From Agarivorans albus (lineage in GTDB: Bacteria > Pseudomonadota > Gammaproteobacteria > Enterobacterales > Celerinatantimonadaceae), in NCBI RefSeq assembly GCF_019670105.1, contig NZ_AP023032.1:3466972-3530971 (forward strand): a stretch of DNA of 64,000 bases, written 5' to 3'. Shown here piece by piece: positions 34,319-44,205 of the stretch; positions within the stretch are counted from its first letter, which is position 1; each line of letters opens with the position of its first letter. The notes beneath the pieces are model-generated. The model was not told the origin of the DNA and made no database searches. It saw only the letters and a list, made by a program, of their open reading frames with translations. A program made the position numbers and the translations under genes.

Positions 34319-36520
34319 CTATCGGGACTTAAACTCTCGACGCCATGCGTGTAATAGTGGTTCGGTATAACCACTAGGTTGCTCACAACCTTTAAACACC
34401 AAATCTAGGGCGGCTTGATAGGCACAACTGGTAGCGACATTTCCTGCCATATTCAGATAGGCTGGGTCGCCACTGTTTTGTTCATCGACCAATGCGGCAA
34501 TCACTTCAAAACGCTGTTTCACTAGCTCTTCACTCACAATATTGTGTTTTAACCAGTTTGCCACGTGCTGACTAGATATACGCAAGGTAGCGCGATCTTC
34601 CATTAAACCTACGCCATTAATATCTGGCACCTTAGAACAGCCAACCCCCTGCTCTACCCAGCGAACAACGTAACCAAGAATGCCTTGGATGTTGTTATCT
34701 AGTTCTGCAATAAGTTGCTGCTCAGTCCAAGCTGTATCAGCCGCTAATGGCGGCGTTAATAAGTCATCTAAGTAACGCTGATCATCACTACTTAGCGCCT
34801 CTAATAGTTGATTTTGAATACTCGATACATTTACCTGGTGATAATGCATCGCATGCAGCGTTGCCGCAGTTGGTGAAGGAACCCAGGCCGTGCTAGCGCC
34901 ACTTTCTGGGTGGGCTTGTTTAGCCTGCATCATAGCTGCCATCATCTCGGGCATGGCCCACATGCCTTTACCTATTTGCGCTTTGCCGTGCAAACCACAA
35001 GCAAGGCCAGCTTGAACGTTGTTAAGTTCATACGCTTTAATCCACACGCTTTCTTTTATTTCACCTTTTGGCACCATAGCGCCGGCTGCCATGCTAGTGT
35101 GAATTTCATCCCCCGTTCTATCTAAGAAACCAGTGTTAATAAACACCACTCGCTGATGAGCTTCTGCTATACACGCTTTTAAATTAACACTGGTGCGACG
35201 TTCTTCATCCATAATGCCCAATTTAATGGTGTTAGCTGTAAGACCAATTAGCTCTTCAACGGCTGCAAAAATTTGATTACTAAACGCAACCTCTTCTGGG
35301 CCATGCATCTTAGGTTTAACAATGTAAATCGACCCTTCGCGGGAGTTGCGATAAGGGCTATTTCCAAGCAAATCATGTTTAGCGATGAGGCTGGTAAACA
35401 CAGCGTCAAGTAAACCTTCTGGAACCTCATTGCCCTTGGCGTCTAACATTAGGTTGTTGGTCATCAGGTGACCCACGTTACGCACAAACATTAACGAGCG
35501 TCCACTTAAGCTAAAGCCGTGGCCTTGAGTGTTAATGTATTGGCGGTTAGGCGCTAGCTCGCGAGTAATCTGTTTGCCGTTTTTGGTTAAGCTTTCATTC
35601 AATGTTCCGCACATTAAACCTAACCAGTTTTTGTAAACTTCTACTTTATCTTCGGCGTCTACCGCGGCAATAGAGTCTTCACAATCCATAATGGTGGTAA
35701 GTGCAGACTCCAATACAATGTCTTTTACATTGGCACTGTCTTGCGCGCCAATTTGGTGTTCTTCATCAAACTGGATTTCTATATGTAGCCCATGGTGTTG
35801 CAATAAAATCGCCGAAGGCTGCTCAGCATCTCCTTGGTAGCCCGCAAGGTGAGAGGCTTCTTCCAAGGTGGTGTTTGAACCGTCTTTAAGGCCAACCAAT
35901 AAACCACCAGAAAGAACACTGTATTTGGTAGCATCAGCATGGCTGCCATGAGCCAAGGGACAATGTTTATCAAGTAATGCGCGGCCATAAGCAATAACCG
36001 CTTCTCCACGCGCAGGGTTATAGGCAGAGCCGGGGGCAAGCTCACCACTTTGCTCAATCACATCGGTACCATAGAGTGCATCATACAAACTACCCCAGCG
36101 AGCATTAGCGGCATTTAATGCATAACGAGCATTCATTACCGGTACCACTAACTGCGGGCCTGCTAATAGAGCTAGCTCACGGTCTACTTTTGATGTAGCA
36201 AGGCTCACTTGCTCAGGCGCTTTAACCAGATAATTAATATCTTGTAGAAACTGCTGGTAAACTTGGGCATCGATGGGGGCAGGATGCTGCTGATGCCATT
36301 GGTCAATTTGGCTTTGTAAGCTATCACGCTTAGCCAACAAATCTTGGTTTTTAGTAATGAAGTGATCTAAATAGGCTTCTAGCCCAGACCAAAAGCCGTC
36401 TTGCTCAACACCTGAGTTTGGCAAAACATCCTGATTAATAAACTGATAAAGCAAATTCGATACTTGGTAGTGTTCCAGCTGATGATAGCTAGATGCGTTA
36501 TTAGTCGGTTTACTCATCAA
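34319..36520 (-). CDS. glcB: Malate synthase G
   Basis: The 733-residue protein is full length for isoform G (E. coli 723). It condenses glyoxylate and acetyl-CoA to malate. [18 protein letters not shown] (about 272-289) and [20 protein letters not shown] (about 435-455) carry catalytic Asp/Arg residues. The TIM barrel has the long inserted domain of the G form. No isocitrate lyase or glycolate genes are adjacent, so its pathway partner is elsewhere. A palindrome (CGAAGTT-GA-AACTTCG) lies 35 bases upstream of its start and could be an operator. Confidence 0.92.
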   Translation of the reverse strand: MMSKPTNNASSYHQLEHYQVSNLLYQFINQDVLPNSGVEQDGFWSGLEAYLDHFITKNQDLLAKRDSLQSQIDQWHQQHPAPIDAQVYQQFLQDINYLVKAPEQVSLATSKVDRELALLAGPQLVVPVMNARYALNAANARWGSLYDALYGTDVIEQSGELAPGSAYNPARGEAVIAYGRALLDKHCPLAHGSHADATKYSVLSGGLLVGLKDGSNTTLEEASHLAGYQGDAEQPSAILLQHHGLHIEIQFDEEHQIGAQDSANVKDIVLESALTTIMDCEDSIAAVDAEDKVEVYKNWLGLMCGTLNESLTKNGKQITRELAPNRQYINTQGHGFSLSGRSLMFVRNVGHLMTNNLMLDAKGNEVPEGLLDAVFTSLIAKHDLLGNSPYRNSREGSIYIVKPKMHGPEEVAFSNQIFAAVEELIGLTANTIKLGIMDEERRTSVNLKACIAEAHQRVVFINTGFLDRTGDEIHTSMAAGAMVPKGEIKESVWIKAYELNNVQAGLACGLHGKAQIGKGMWAMPEMMAAMMQAKQAHPESGASTAWVPSPTAATLHAMHYHQVNVSSIQNQLLEALSSDDQRYLDDLLTPPLAADTAWTEQQLIAELDNNIQGILGYVVRWVEQGVGCSKVPDINGVGLMEDRATLRISSQHVANWLKHNIVSEELVKQRFEVIAALVDEQNSGDPAYLNMAGNVATSCAYQAALDLVFKGCEQPSGYTEPLLHAWRREFKSR

Positions 36521-36813
36521 ACGTTCCTTTATTTTATAGTTATTATGTAGTTAACGAAGTTGAAACTTCGCTAATTGGTTCATGTTACCCTTAACAGTGT
36601 TGCAAGCCCGACGAGTAACTCGACGCGCAATAGATTTCAGATTAGCATCCCATACTCGGCCCATGAATAACAATTGGCCAAATGTAGCATTTGCAATCAT
36701 ACATCTCTTTGCTAGTATTTTTCAAACACTCGTTTGAATCTGTTTCTAACTTGCTTTTCAATCTGTAAATAACACCGCGCTAGCACAGCGTATAACCAAA
36801 ATGGGGCAAGGAC

Positions 36814-37731
36814 TTGCTAAGGTTTATCACTCGCTACTCTACTCAGCTATTAGCCAGCTGTGTTTTCATCGGCTTTGCGCTGCCTAACTTCTCTAATGCC
36901 TTACTGCCTTTTTTACCGGCGGTACTGTTTGCTTTAATGTTATTTACCATCGTAAGTTTGAACATCAAAACCTTAGTTAAAGACTTAGCGCAAACATCAA
37001 TTTGGCTTTATGCAATTTGGCATACGCTTGGTTTAACCGCTTTGATCATGCTAATTGCTTGGTTTTTCAATGTTAGTAGCCAACTCTATTTAGCCATTGC
37101 AGCCACTTGCGCTACTGGCTCTCTATTCGCCAGCCCCGCGATTGTTCGCTCGATAGGCTTAGATGCTCAACGCTGTATGGCCATGACAATTGCCTCTACT
37201 TTATTAATGCCTGGCGTATTACTGCTTAATAGTCATCTGTTTAGCCACTTTAGTCATAACCAGCAATTACAACTAGACATGCAGGTTTATGGCCAACGTT
37301 TAGCAATTTTCATCATATTACCTATTATTATCAGTTTGTTACTGCACAAACTGCTCAAGCAACAACTGATCGACAAAGCACTTATTCAGATCCGGCCTGT
37401 AACCATAGTATTGGTGTTTTTTTTCCCCTTGGGCCTAATGGGAGCATTTCGCGAAGTGTATGACACCAGCCCAGCTGTTGCGTTAGAGTATTTGGCAATT
37501 GCCAGTACTGCATGTTTCATTGCCTTTGTCGCCAGCTTTTTGTTGTACCTCAAAAAAGGTAAAGAGCTCGCTATAATTAGCGGGGTAACTGCCACTAATC
37601 GTAATGTTTTGCTCACCTATAGTATCACTGGTAGCTTTTTAGGGATTGAATACATGATTTATATGGGGGCGATTCAGCTACCCGTGTATTTCTTGCCAAT
37701 GCTAGTAAAACTGACTTCACGCTCTCGCTAA
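36814..37731 (+). CDS. BASS-like (bile acid:Na+ symporter family) transporter
   Basis: The 305-residue polytopic protein has about nine hydrophobic segments. The layout, including the substrate/Na-binding stretch ATCATGSLFASPAIVRSIGLDAQRC and a later GVTATNRNVLL, resembles the bile acid/Na symporter superfamily. The substrate is unknown. The start is a TTG with GGGG about 7 bases upstream; no better in-frame start preserves the first helix. It is followed 38 bases later by phhB. Confidence 0.65.
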   Translation: MLRFITRYSTQLLASCVFIGFALPNFSNALLPFLPAVLFALMLFTIVSLNIKTLVKDLAQTSIWLYAIWHTLGLTALIMLIAWFFNVSSQLYLAIAATCATGSLFASPAIVRSIGLDAQRCMAMTIASTLLMPGVLLLNSHLFSHFSHNQQLQLDMQVYGQRLAIFIILPIIISLLLHKLLKQQLIDKALIQIRPVTIVLVFFFPLGLMGAFREVYDTSPAVALEYLAIASTACFIAFVASFLLYLKKGKELAIISGVTATNRNVLLTYSITGSFLGIEYMIYMGAIQLPVYFLPMLVKLTSRSR

Positions 37732-37769
37732 ACTAATCTTATAGGTAATCAAACAAGTTAGAGGTAATT

Positions 37770-38075
37770 ATGAGTGAGCATGCACTAAGCCAACCAGCTA
37801 TTCACTTAGCCTTAAAACACCTACCGAGTTGGCAGTATCAAAATAACTTTATCGTAAACTCTTATCGGTTTAAAAACTTTGTACAAGCCTTTGAATTTAT
37901 GGGAAGAGTAGCTGATTACGCCGAGCAGCAAAATCATCATCCAGATTGGAGCAATTGCTATAACAAGGTAGATATTTCATTAACTACCCACGAATTAGGC
38001 GGAGTAAGTGAACGTGACTTTAAGTTGGCCACACTTATCGAAGACTTGTACCAACAATACTATCTCACCAAGTAG
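37770..38075 (+). CDS. phhB: Pterin-4a-carbinolamine dehydratase
   Basis: The 101-residue protein has the PCD signature [29 protein letters not shown] (within residues 51-80), with the catalytic His-His-Pro-Asp-Trp block. It recycles the tetrahydrobiopterin cofactor formed by phenylalanine hydroxylase. phhA is not nearby. AGAGGTAAT lies before the ATG. It may be co-transcribed with the transporter upstream. Confidence 0.9.
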   Translation: MSEHALSQPAIHLALKHLPSWQYQNNFIVNSYRFKNFVQAFEFMGRVADYAEQQNHHPDWSNCYNKVDISLTTHELGGVSERDFKLATLIEDLYQQYYLTK

Positions 38076-38109
38076 GCAGCCCTATTTGATGAGATAGTGA
38101 TAGATGCAA

Positions 38110-38583
38110 TTAAAGTTTAGCGGCATCTACGGCTTTTATTTCTGGCCAATTCTGGTTGGCGTCCACAATCAATTCACCGGTGTTTTCTAACCAACGCTGT
38201 TGGACCTTTTTATCAAGGTTAAGGTAAAGCTTCCCATCGACAATTTTCCATGCTGTTGGGTCGGTATCAAACTTCTTCTCCATGGCTACGCCAAAAGCAC
38301 AATAACCACCGTATTGAGGCGCGTACTTAGCAGGGTCAGCTTTAAATGCATCACGATTGTCTGCTGATGCAAAATGGTAGATAGCATTATTATGAGTGGC
38401 GGTATAACTATTGTTACCTTGGGTTGGCTGACCACTGACAAAGTAGGCAACTGGATCATAGCCCTTAATAGCTAAATCATTGGCGTCTACGCTCATACCC
38501 ACATCGGCAGCAAAGCTAAAGCTACTAACAGCTAGGGAAGTGGCAAGTGCGCTGGTACGAATAATTGCTTTTAGTGTATTCAT
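38110..38583 (-). CDS. Exported YHS domain protein
   Basis: The 157-residue protein has a Sec signal peptide (cleavage after SFSFAA). The YHS-type domain includes LAIKGYDPVAYFVSGQPTQG (about 35-54), IYHFASADNRDAFKADPAKYAPQYGGYCA (about 69-97). YHS domains are associated with metal-handling proteins. ATG 38583 has GGAG 7 bases upstream, better than the ATG two codons before. It is divergent from an AraC-type regulator at 38697. Confidence 0.82.
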   Translation of the reverse strand: MNTLKAIIRTSALATSLAVSSFSFAADVGMSVDANDLAIKGYDPVAYFVSGQPTQGNNSYTATHNNAIYHFASADNRDAFKADPAKYAPQYGGYCAFGVAMEKKFDTDPTAWKIVDGKLYLNLDKKVQQRWLENTGELIVDANQNWPEIKAVDAAKL

Positions 38584-38696
38584 TTTCATTCTCCAAATAA
38601 TAGTGTGCTAAGCGACAATGAAACATTAACGGCTAGCTCCGGTCTGTTGGGATACAATCGTTCAGCAATTAGTGCAAAAAGTACGGAATAACTAAA

Positions 38697-39527
38697 ATGG
38701 ACCAACTTTCTAGCCTACTCAGACAGTTTTCAATCAGCGCTGGTGTTTTTTATTCAGGGCAATTATGTGGCTTATCTGATGTAGCTACAGGTGATGAGCT
38801 TGTTGGACACATTCATGTATTGCGATCTGGCAGTTTAAGTATTCAAAGCAAGCAGCAACTGTTAAATGTAGTTGCACCAAGTTTAATTTTTTTCCCCCAA
38901 CCGCAAGCCCATCGACTTATTGTGGATGAGCAACAGCCAGCAGAACTTGTGTGTGCCACTATTCGATATGACAATGCCAATCACAGTGCGCTGGCGAATG
39001 CCTTGCCAGAGCAAATTGTGCTATCGCTTAGTCAACATGCTCAATTTGCCCGCACTATAGAATTGCTCTTTAGCGAAGCATTTGAGACTGACCAGGGCTC
39101 GTTAGTGATAATGGACAAGTTAGTGGAAGTCCTCGTCACCTTGTTACTACGCCACAGTATTAACCAACAAAACAAACACTCCGGCTTAATTGCCGGCTTA
39201 TTGCACCCCAAACTATCGCTCGCCTTAGCGGCTTTACATAAGCAAACTGCTTTCGAGCACTCAGTTGAATGGCTAGCAGAACAAGCGGCTATGTCGCGCA
39301 CTAGTTTTATTGAAAGCTTTAAGCAGACTATCGGCTGTTCGCCTGGCGACTATTTAGTGGAATGGAAAATCAACCAAGCCAAACAGCTGCTAAAGCTTGG
39401 AAAACCAATTACTTGGGTTGCTTCGGAAGTGGGTTATCAAAGTGTATCTGGCTTCACCCGAGCATTTAGAGCCAACACGAATATGTCTCCTAAACAATGG
39501 TTAGATGAGCGTAGCTCTAGCAACTAG
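38697..39527 (+). CDS. AraC-family regulator with cupin sensor domain
   Basis: The 276-residue protein has an N-terminal cupin-like domain (about 1-130; VLRSGSLSIQ, LIFFPQPQAHRL). The C-terminal AraC double HTH (about 175-270) contains AMSRTSFIESFKQTIGCSPGDYLVEWKINQAKQLL and VGYQSVSGFTRAF. It is divergent from the YHS gene, whose promoter it may control. It overlaps the stop of the convergent UDG-like gene by 4 bases. The ligand is unknown. Confidence 0.82.
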   Translation: MDQLSSLLRQFSISAGVFYSGQLCGLSDVATGDELVGHIHVLRSGSLSIQSKQQLLNVVAPSLIFFPQPQAHRLIVDEQQPAELVCATIRYDNANHSALANALPEQIVLSLSQHAQFARTIELLFSEAFETDQGSLVIMDKLVEVLVTLLLRHSINQQNKHSGLIAGLLHPKLSLALAALHKQTAFEHSVEWLAEQAAMSRTSFIESFKQTIGCSPGDYLVEWKINQAKQLLKLGKPITWVASEVGYQSVSGFTRAFRANTNMSPKQWLDERSSSN

Positions 39528-40132
39528 CTTAATAACTGCTTAATCTGGTTTTGCAGTTTAGGTACTAAGTCTTGCTCAAACCAAAGGTGCTTAGCAAACC
39601 AATGGCGATTGCGCGGTGAAGGATGAGGTAAAGGCCATATACCTTGGGCCGCGTAATGCTGATAATTACCAACATTTTCGCTTAGCGTAGTTTTTGTATC
39701 TGTGGGCAAATAAAGAGCTTGGGCGTATTGGCCAATCAACAAAGTAAGCTCAACCTTGTTGAGCTGTTCGATGATTTGTTGATGCCAAGTATCAAAACAC
39801 AGTTTTGGTGGCGGCAAGTCTCCCTGCTTGCCTTTACCAGGGTAACAAAAAGCCGAAGGTACAATGGCCACCGTTTCTGCATCATAAAATGTCTCAGGCT
39901 CCAACCCCAACCATTGTCGTAAACGCTTGCCACTGGCATCATCCCAAGGCACGCCACTTTTATGCACTTTTATTCCAGGAGCTTGACCAATAATCAATAT
40001 CTTTGATTGAACACTAGCCTGCACCACCGGGCGTGGCTCAAGCTGTTTCTCACACAAACGACAAGCACTTACCTGCTTTAGTAATTGCCTAAGGTTTTCA
40101 GAACGATCTTCTTTGATCATAGGTTCGCGCAT
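39524..40132 (-). CDS. Uracil-DNA glycosylase family protein
   Basis: The 202-residue protein has the UDG superfamily motifs: ILIIGQAPGIKVHKSG (motif 1, about 47-62) and LPHPSPRNRHW (motif 3, about 170-180). A CRLC pair near residue 29 is present, but the full four-Cys iron-sulfur set of family 4 is not obvious. I use ATG 40132, which overlaps the tas stop as TAATG; an upstream TTG is also possible. It probably acts on deaminated bases, but activity is not proven by motif alone. Confidence 0.75.
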   Translation of the reverse strand: MREPMIKEDRSENLRQLLKQVSACRLCEKQLEPRPVVQASVQSKILIIGQAPGIKVHKSGVPWDDASGKRLRQWLGLEPETFYDAETVAIVPSAFCYPGKGKQGDLPPPKLCFDTWHQQIIEQLNKVELTLLIGQYAQALYLPTDTKTTLSENVGNYQHYAAQGIWPLPHPSPRNRHWFAKHLWFEQDLVPKLQNQIKQLLS

Positions 40133-41172
40133 TAGGGACAAGGGATCCTAAATTTATCACCCAACTCTTGAATCCGCTGCTCCAACTGATCAGACATCAA
40201 CACTTTAGTACTACTCAGATTTTCTTTGAGCTGTTCAAGGTTGGTGGCACCAATGATATTGGCTCCCACAAAGCTACGCTGATTGACAAATGCCAAGGCT
40301 AACTGGGCAGGACTTAATTCAAATTCACGCGCTAAATCTACATAATGCTGAATCGCTTGTTGAGCTTCTGCGCCATAGCGAGCAAAACGCTTATATAAGG
40401 TGAGTCGTGCACCTTCGGGCCATTGATCATTCAAATACTTCCCAGTGAGTGCACCAAATGCTAATGGGGAATAGGCTAATAAAGGAATATTCTCGCGGTG
40501 CGACACTTCCGCTAAGGCAACTTCAAAACTTCGATTAAGCAAATTGTAAGGGTTCTGGATCGAGACGATCTTCGGCAAGTTATGCTTCTCTGCTAAATGA
40601 ACATAACGCATTGCTCCCCATGGTGTTTCATTAGAGATCCCCAGGTAGCGAACCTTTCCAGAATTCACAAGATCAGCTAAGGCTTCAAGTGTTTCTATAA
40701 TAGGTGTTTGATCAGCACCTTCTTGGTGCTGATAGTTTAACTGACCAAAAAAATTGGTTGCACGATCTGGCCAATGCACCTGATAAAGATCAAGGTAATC
40801 GGTTTGTAATCGATTTAAAGAGTCTTCTAGTGCTTGATGGATGCCATTCCATGTAAGCCGCATATCTTGGCGGATGTAACCACCGCGATCTGATTTAGAA
40901 GGCGCAGCAACCTTTGAGGCTAATATCAGCTCGTCTCTGCATTTTCGCCGTGTTAAGTAGTCACCAATGATAGTCTCGGTGTCACCTTGGGTACTTTGTT
41001 GAGGTGGCACCGGGTACATTTCAGCTGTATCAATAAAATTAACCCCATGCGCCAAAGCGTAATCAAGTTGATCAAAAGCCTGATCACGAGAGTTTTGCTC
41101 TCCCCAAGTCATTGTTCCTAAGCAAATTTCGCTTACTCGTAAATTTGACTCTCCTAATTGACGATATTTCAT
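40132..41172 (-). CDS. tas: NADP(H)-dependent aldo/keto reductase Tas
   Basis: The 346-residue protein is a (beta/alpha)8 aldo/keto reductase. NFIDTAEMYPVPP (about 49-61) contains the catalytic Asp and Tyr, ILASKV the Lys, and LYQVHWPDR the His, matching the Tas type. It likely reduces carbonyls with NADPH. Of two consecutive ATGs the second is better spaced from AGGA. Its stop overlaps the following UDG-like start as TAATG, implying translational coupling. Confidence 0.87.
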   Translation of the reverse strand: MKYRQLGESNLRVSEICLGTMTWGEQNSRDQAFDQLDYALAHGVNFIDTAEMYPVPPQQSTQGDTETIIGDYLTRRKCRDELILASKVAAPSKSDRGGYIRQDMRLTWNGIHQALEDSLNRLQTDYLDLYQVHWPDRATNFFGQLNYQHQEGADQTPIIETLEALADLVNSGKVRYLGISNETPWGAMRYVHLAEKHNLPKIVSIQNPYNLLNRSFEVALAEVSHRENIPLLAYSPLAFGALTGKYLNDQWPEGARLTLYKRFARYGAEAQQAIQHYVDLAREFELSPAQLALAFVNQRSFVGANIIGATNLEQLKENLSSTKVLMSDQLEQRIQELGDKFRIPCP

Positions 41173-41387
41173 CATGCAATCCTCATAAGGTCAGACAATT
41201 TCTTTTTGACGTAAAAAACAATTAGCAGCAAAAACTGGACATTTTTACTGCAAAAACCTGCAGCAATTGGAGCTAAGTCTATTTTTCTTTAAAATTTAAC
41301 ACCATATTGGTGATCTAGTTGCTACTTCTTTAATGTTTTTTTAGTTATTATGGGTTCATGCGACTTAAACAAGTTAATGGAGTAATT

Positions 41388-42749
41388 GTGCAAAGAGCAT
41401 CCATATTTATATTACTTTTCTGGTGTATTAGTACAGTTGCCAGTGCAGATAGCGTAACTGTTCACTACAAGAGCATTAATAACAACTATGATGGTTGGGG
41501 TTTACATATCTGGGCCGGTGAAGAAATGGTGAATGGCAAACAAGTTGGTGCTAGAACCGACTTCCGTTTGCGTAAAGGCACCACCCCTGGCGACCCGTTA
41601 ATGCCGAGCAAGTTTGACGACTTCGGTGTAGCCTTTACGATCCCTGTACGTAAAGATGCTAAACAATTCTCATACACGTTGACTAATGGTGAACTTCACC
41701 ATATGAACGTTGAAGAATGGAAGTGGATCAAAAGCAAGCATGGTTTAGAGATTTGGATTGTAGAAAAAGATCCGAAGATATACACCGGCGTGCCAAGACA
41801 GTTTGCTAAAAGTGCTACAACGCAAACGGCAAAAACCACAACTACTTCAGCTAAGCCTAAAGCAGTACTGCCACCGCCAGTGCCTAAAGCTAAAGCAACA
41901 ACCACTACAGCCAAGGTAGCGGCCAAGCCTAAACCTACGCCAAAACCGGTTGCGAAGAGTACAGGCCCAAGCCCAGAAATGACGCGTACTTTGAATTTGC
42001 TTAAGAACGATTTAAGCAAAAAGAATAAGACTATTAACAAGCTTCAGTCTGCGCTAAACGATACTCAAAAAATCAACCAGCGTTTACAAAACGACTTAAA
42101 CAGCAAGTTGATTGACTACCAAGCGTTACTGCAACTTAACGACAAAATAAGCAACGAAAACCGCACATTAACTGCGTCTAACCAAAGCTTATATGCGCAA
42201 GTTGAACAGGCTGGTAGCAGCAATGCCGAAGCTCAGTTGTTAGAGCGAAATCAGCAACTTGAAAAACAACTTGCTGGCGTTAACGAGCAAGTGCTTGGGT
42301 TACAGAAAACCATTGCTGAAAACACCGGTAATTCTGAGCAACAAAAACAGTTGCAAGAACAGTTTAACCAAATGCAAACGCAACGAGATGAGCTACGAGC
42401 AGATAACAACAAGTTAAGTGCTCATATTGTAGAACTTGTACAACGCTCGGAAAATGCCGGCCAAGCCCAAGAGTCAGGCATTGCTTGGTGGTTATTCGGC
42501 GCGGTAGTTGCGGTGCTAGTGGTATTAATTGGTCTAGTCTTCTTGGCAACCAGCAAGCGTTACAAAGATCTTCAGTTAGATATGGAAGATGCGCTTAAAC
42601 GTAAAGAAGAAGAAATCAAAACCGAGAAAATTTACGCTGCAGCTGCTAACGAGAAGCTACGCAAGGTACTTCACGGTGAAGCGCAACAACGCAGTTGGGC
42701 GCCAGTACCAGATGGCTTACCAGAGAATCTCAAAAAAGATACTGCATAA
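41388..42749 (+). CDS. Membrane-anchored coiled-coil protein with PUD/CBM41-like domain
   Basis: I chose GTG 41388, with TGGAG 5 bases upstream, which puts a signal peptide first (ASIFILLFWCISTVASA). Residues about 22-115 resemble a pullulanase-associated (CBM41-type) domain: VTVHYKSINNNYDGWGLHIW, then FDDFGVAFTIPV and LEIWIVEKDPKIYTG. A Lys/Thr/Pro linker (about 130-195) follows, then a long coiled coil (about 200-360), a membrane helix (WWLFGAVVAVLVVLIGLVFL) and a charged cytoplasmic tail. No amylase domain is present. It stands alone. It might bind alpha-glucan or peptidoglycan in the periplasm; function is unknown. Confidence 0.72.
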   Translation: MQRASIFILLFWCISTVASADSVTVHYKSINNNYDGWGLHIWAGEEMVNGKQVGARTDFRLRKGTTPGDPLMPSKFDDFGVAFTIPVRKDAKQFSYTLTNGELHHMNVEEWKWIKSKHGLEIWIVEKDPKIYTGVPRQFAKSATTQTAKTTTTSAKPKAVLPPPVPKAKATTTTAKVAAKPKPTPKPVAKSTGPSPEMTRTLNLLKNDLSKKNKTINKLQSALNDTQKINQRLQNDLNSKLIDYQALLQLNDKISNENRTLTASNQSLYAQVEQAGSSNAEAQLLERNQQLEKQLAGVNEQVLGLQKTIAENTGNSEQQKQLQEQFNQMQTQRDELRADNNKLSAHIVELVQRSENAGQAQESGIAWWLFGAVVAVLVVLIGLVFLATSKRYKDLQLDMEDALKRKEEEIKTEKIYAAAANEKLRKVLHGEAQQRSWAPVPDGLPENLKKDTA

Positions 42750-42755
42750 AATAAC

Positions 42756-42782
42756 AAGGCCAGCTCAGCTGGCCTTTTCTTT
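42756..42782 (+). terminator. Terminator of the coiled-coil gene
   Basis: AAGGCCAGC / GCTGGCCTT with loop TCA is followed by TTCTTT on the plus strand, 7 bases after the stop codon. Confidence 0.85.
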
Positions 42783-42866
42783 ACCCTCAATAAAATTTAG
42801 CCATTGAGCTATCCTTCAGTTTTCCTTAGCATCGTCTTTAGTCACTCACTCGTGAAAGAGGCCTTT

Positions 42867-43523
42867 GTGGAACTACATATATTCGATTTAGATGAAACAC
42901 TGATCGCTGGCGACAGCGGCGTACTATGGCATCAATTTCTAGTACGGGAAGGAGTAGTTACCCAAGCAGGTTTTCTTGAACAAGACGCTGCAATGATGCA
43001 GCAATATGCTTTAGGCGAGCTAGCCCTAGAGCAATACATATCTTTCAGTTTAACTCCGATAAAACACCTTAGTAGTGAGCAAGTTGACCGCTTAGTAAGT
43101 CACTTTGTTCGCCAGCAAGTTAATCGTATTGTCTACCCCCAAGGCCAAGCATTAATCTCTCAGTTAAAGCAAAGCCATGAAGTACTTATAATCTCCGCTA
43201 CAGTTAGCTTTATAGTTAACCAGATTGCGCAATTATTAGGTGTTGAACATCATTTAGGCGTTGATTTACATGCCGAGCAGGGAAAGTACACAGAACAAAT
43301 ACAAGGTGTTGCTAGCTTTCGAGAAGGTAAAGTCACACGGCTTAAGCAATGGCTTACTGATCAGTCAAGGCAGTACTCATCAATCAGCTTTTACTCTGAC
43401 TCAATTAACGATCAACCCTTACTAGAGTATGCAGACAACGCATATACGGTTAACCCCTGCCCTAAACTTAAACAGCTCGCTTTAGAGCGGAATTGGACGC
43501 AGTTTAGCTGGCAGCTCAGCTAA
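42867..43523 (+). CDS. HAD-IB family hydrolase (PSPase-like)
   Basis: GTG 42867, with AAAGAGG 5 bases upstream, places the catalytic motif right at the N-terminus: LHIFDLDETLIAGDS (about 3-17; nucleophile Asp and the +2 Asp). IISATVSFIV is motif II, and KVTRLKQWL and FYSDSINDQPLLEYA are motifs III and IV. The 218-residue enzyme is a phosphoserine-phosphatase-like HAD of unknown substrate. Its stop TAA is also the target duplication of the miniature element that follows. Confidence 0.82.
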   Translation: MELHIFDLDETLIAGDSGVLWHQFLVREGVVTQAGFLEQDAAMMQQYALGELALEQYISFSLTPIKHLSSEQVDRLVSHFVRQQVNRIVYPQGQALISQLKQSHEVLIISATVSFIVNQIAQLLGVEHHLGVDLHAEQGKYTEQIQGVASFREGKVTRLKQWLTDQSRQYSSISFYSDSINDQPLLEYADNAYTVNPCPKLKQLALERNWTQFSWQLS

Positions 43524-43685
43524 TACCAATCGTACTAAGTAACAGTTAACTCTATCTGGTTAAAATACTCGATAACTGCGTTAGAATTTTTGATTGTAGA
43601 ATATTTACTTATCGAAAAATCCTGTCTCATTCTTGAGTATTTTTCCTGCGTTTTTTTGAACACCTACTTAGTGTGATTGGTATAA
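43521..43685. mobile_element. 159-bp miniature element, copy 2, with TAA target duplication
   Basis: The element spans 43524-43682, opening TACCAATCGTACTAAGTAAC and closing ACTTAGTGTGATTGGTA. It is an inverted relative of the copy at 28136-28295 (roughly 80% identical by eye). TAA flanks it on both sides (43521-43523 and 43683-43685). The left TAA is the stop codon of the HAD gene. The inner AAAATACTCGA / CGAGTATTTT repeat is conserved, preserving a long foldable structure. Confidence 0.85.
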
Positions 43686-43690
43686 AACAA

Positions 43691-43716
43691 AAAACGAGAG
43701 CAAGAGCTCTCGTTTT
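43691..43716. terminator. Bidirectional terminator
   Basis: AAAACGAGAGC / GCTCTCGTTTT with loop AAGA and T-runs on both sides lies between the element after the HAD gene and the convergent bacterioferritin operon. Confidence 0.85.
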
Positions 43717-43737
43717 TATATCTGCTGGGCACAACTT

Positions 43738-44205
43738 CTACATTTGGCTTTGTAGGTAATTCTCTAAGCCAATTTTCTTAATTAAGCCTAACTGCTGCTC
43801 TAGCCAATAAGCGTGGTCCATCTCGGTATCATCAATCAGCGTTTGCAACATGTTACGTGTTACGTAATCTTGCTTAAGCTCGCAAAGGGCCATCGCTTCT
43901 TTTAGTAAAGCATCAACTTCGTACTCAACTTTTAAGTCATTCTCAAGCATGCTTGGTACATCGCTACCAATACGCAAAGGCTCACGCTTACTTAAGTCTG
44001 GTGTTCCTTCTAAGAACAAAATACGTTGAATAAGCAAAGAGGCGTGACCTTTCTCATCATCAAACTCGTGGTCGATGCGCTCATATAACTTATTAAGGCC
44101 CCAGTCTTCATACATGCGTGAATGAATAAAGTACTGATCCATTGCCGTTAGTTCATTCATCAACAGGCGGTTTAGCACATCAATGACTTCATTATTACCT
44201 TTCAT
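43738..44205 (-). CDS. bfr: Bacterioferritin, ferroxidase-type subunit
   Basis: The 155-residue four-helix protein aligns with E. coli Bfr from [19 protein letters not shown] onward. Ferroxidase ligands are present: Glu18, Glu51, His54, Glu94 and the ExxH pair (Glu128, His131, one residue shifted). The haem ligand Met52 is replaced by Lys. It should oxidise and store iron but not bind haem by itself. Its start overlaps the upstream bfr stop as TAATG. It probably assembles with that subunit. Confidence 0.87.
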   Translation of the reverse strand: MKGNNEVIDVLNRLLMNELTAMDQYFIHSRMYEDWGLNKLYERIDHEFDDEKGHASLLIQRILFLEGTPDLSKREPLRIGSDVPSMLENDLKVEYEVDALLKEAMALCELKQDYVTRNMLQTLIDDTEMDHAYWLEQQLGLIKKIGLENYLQSQM

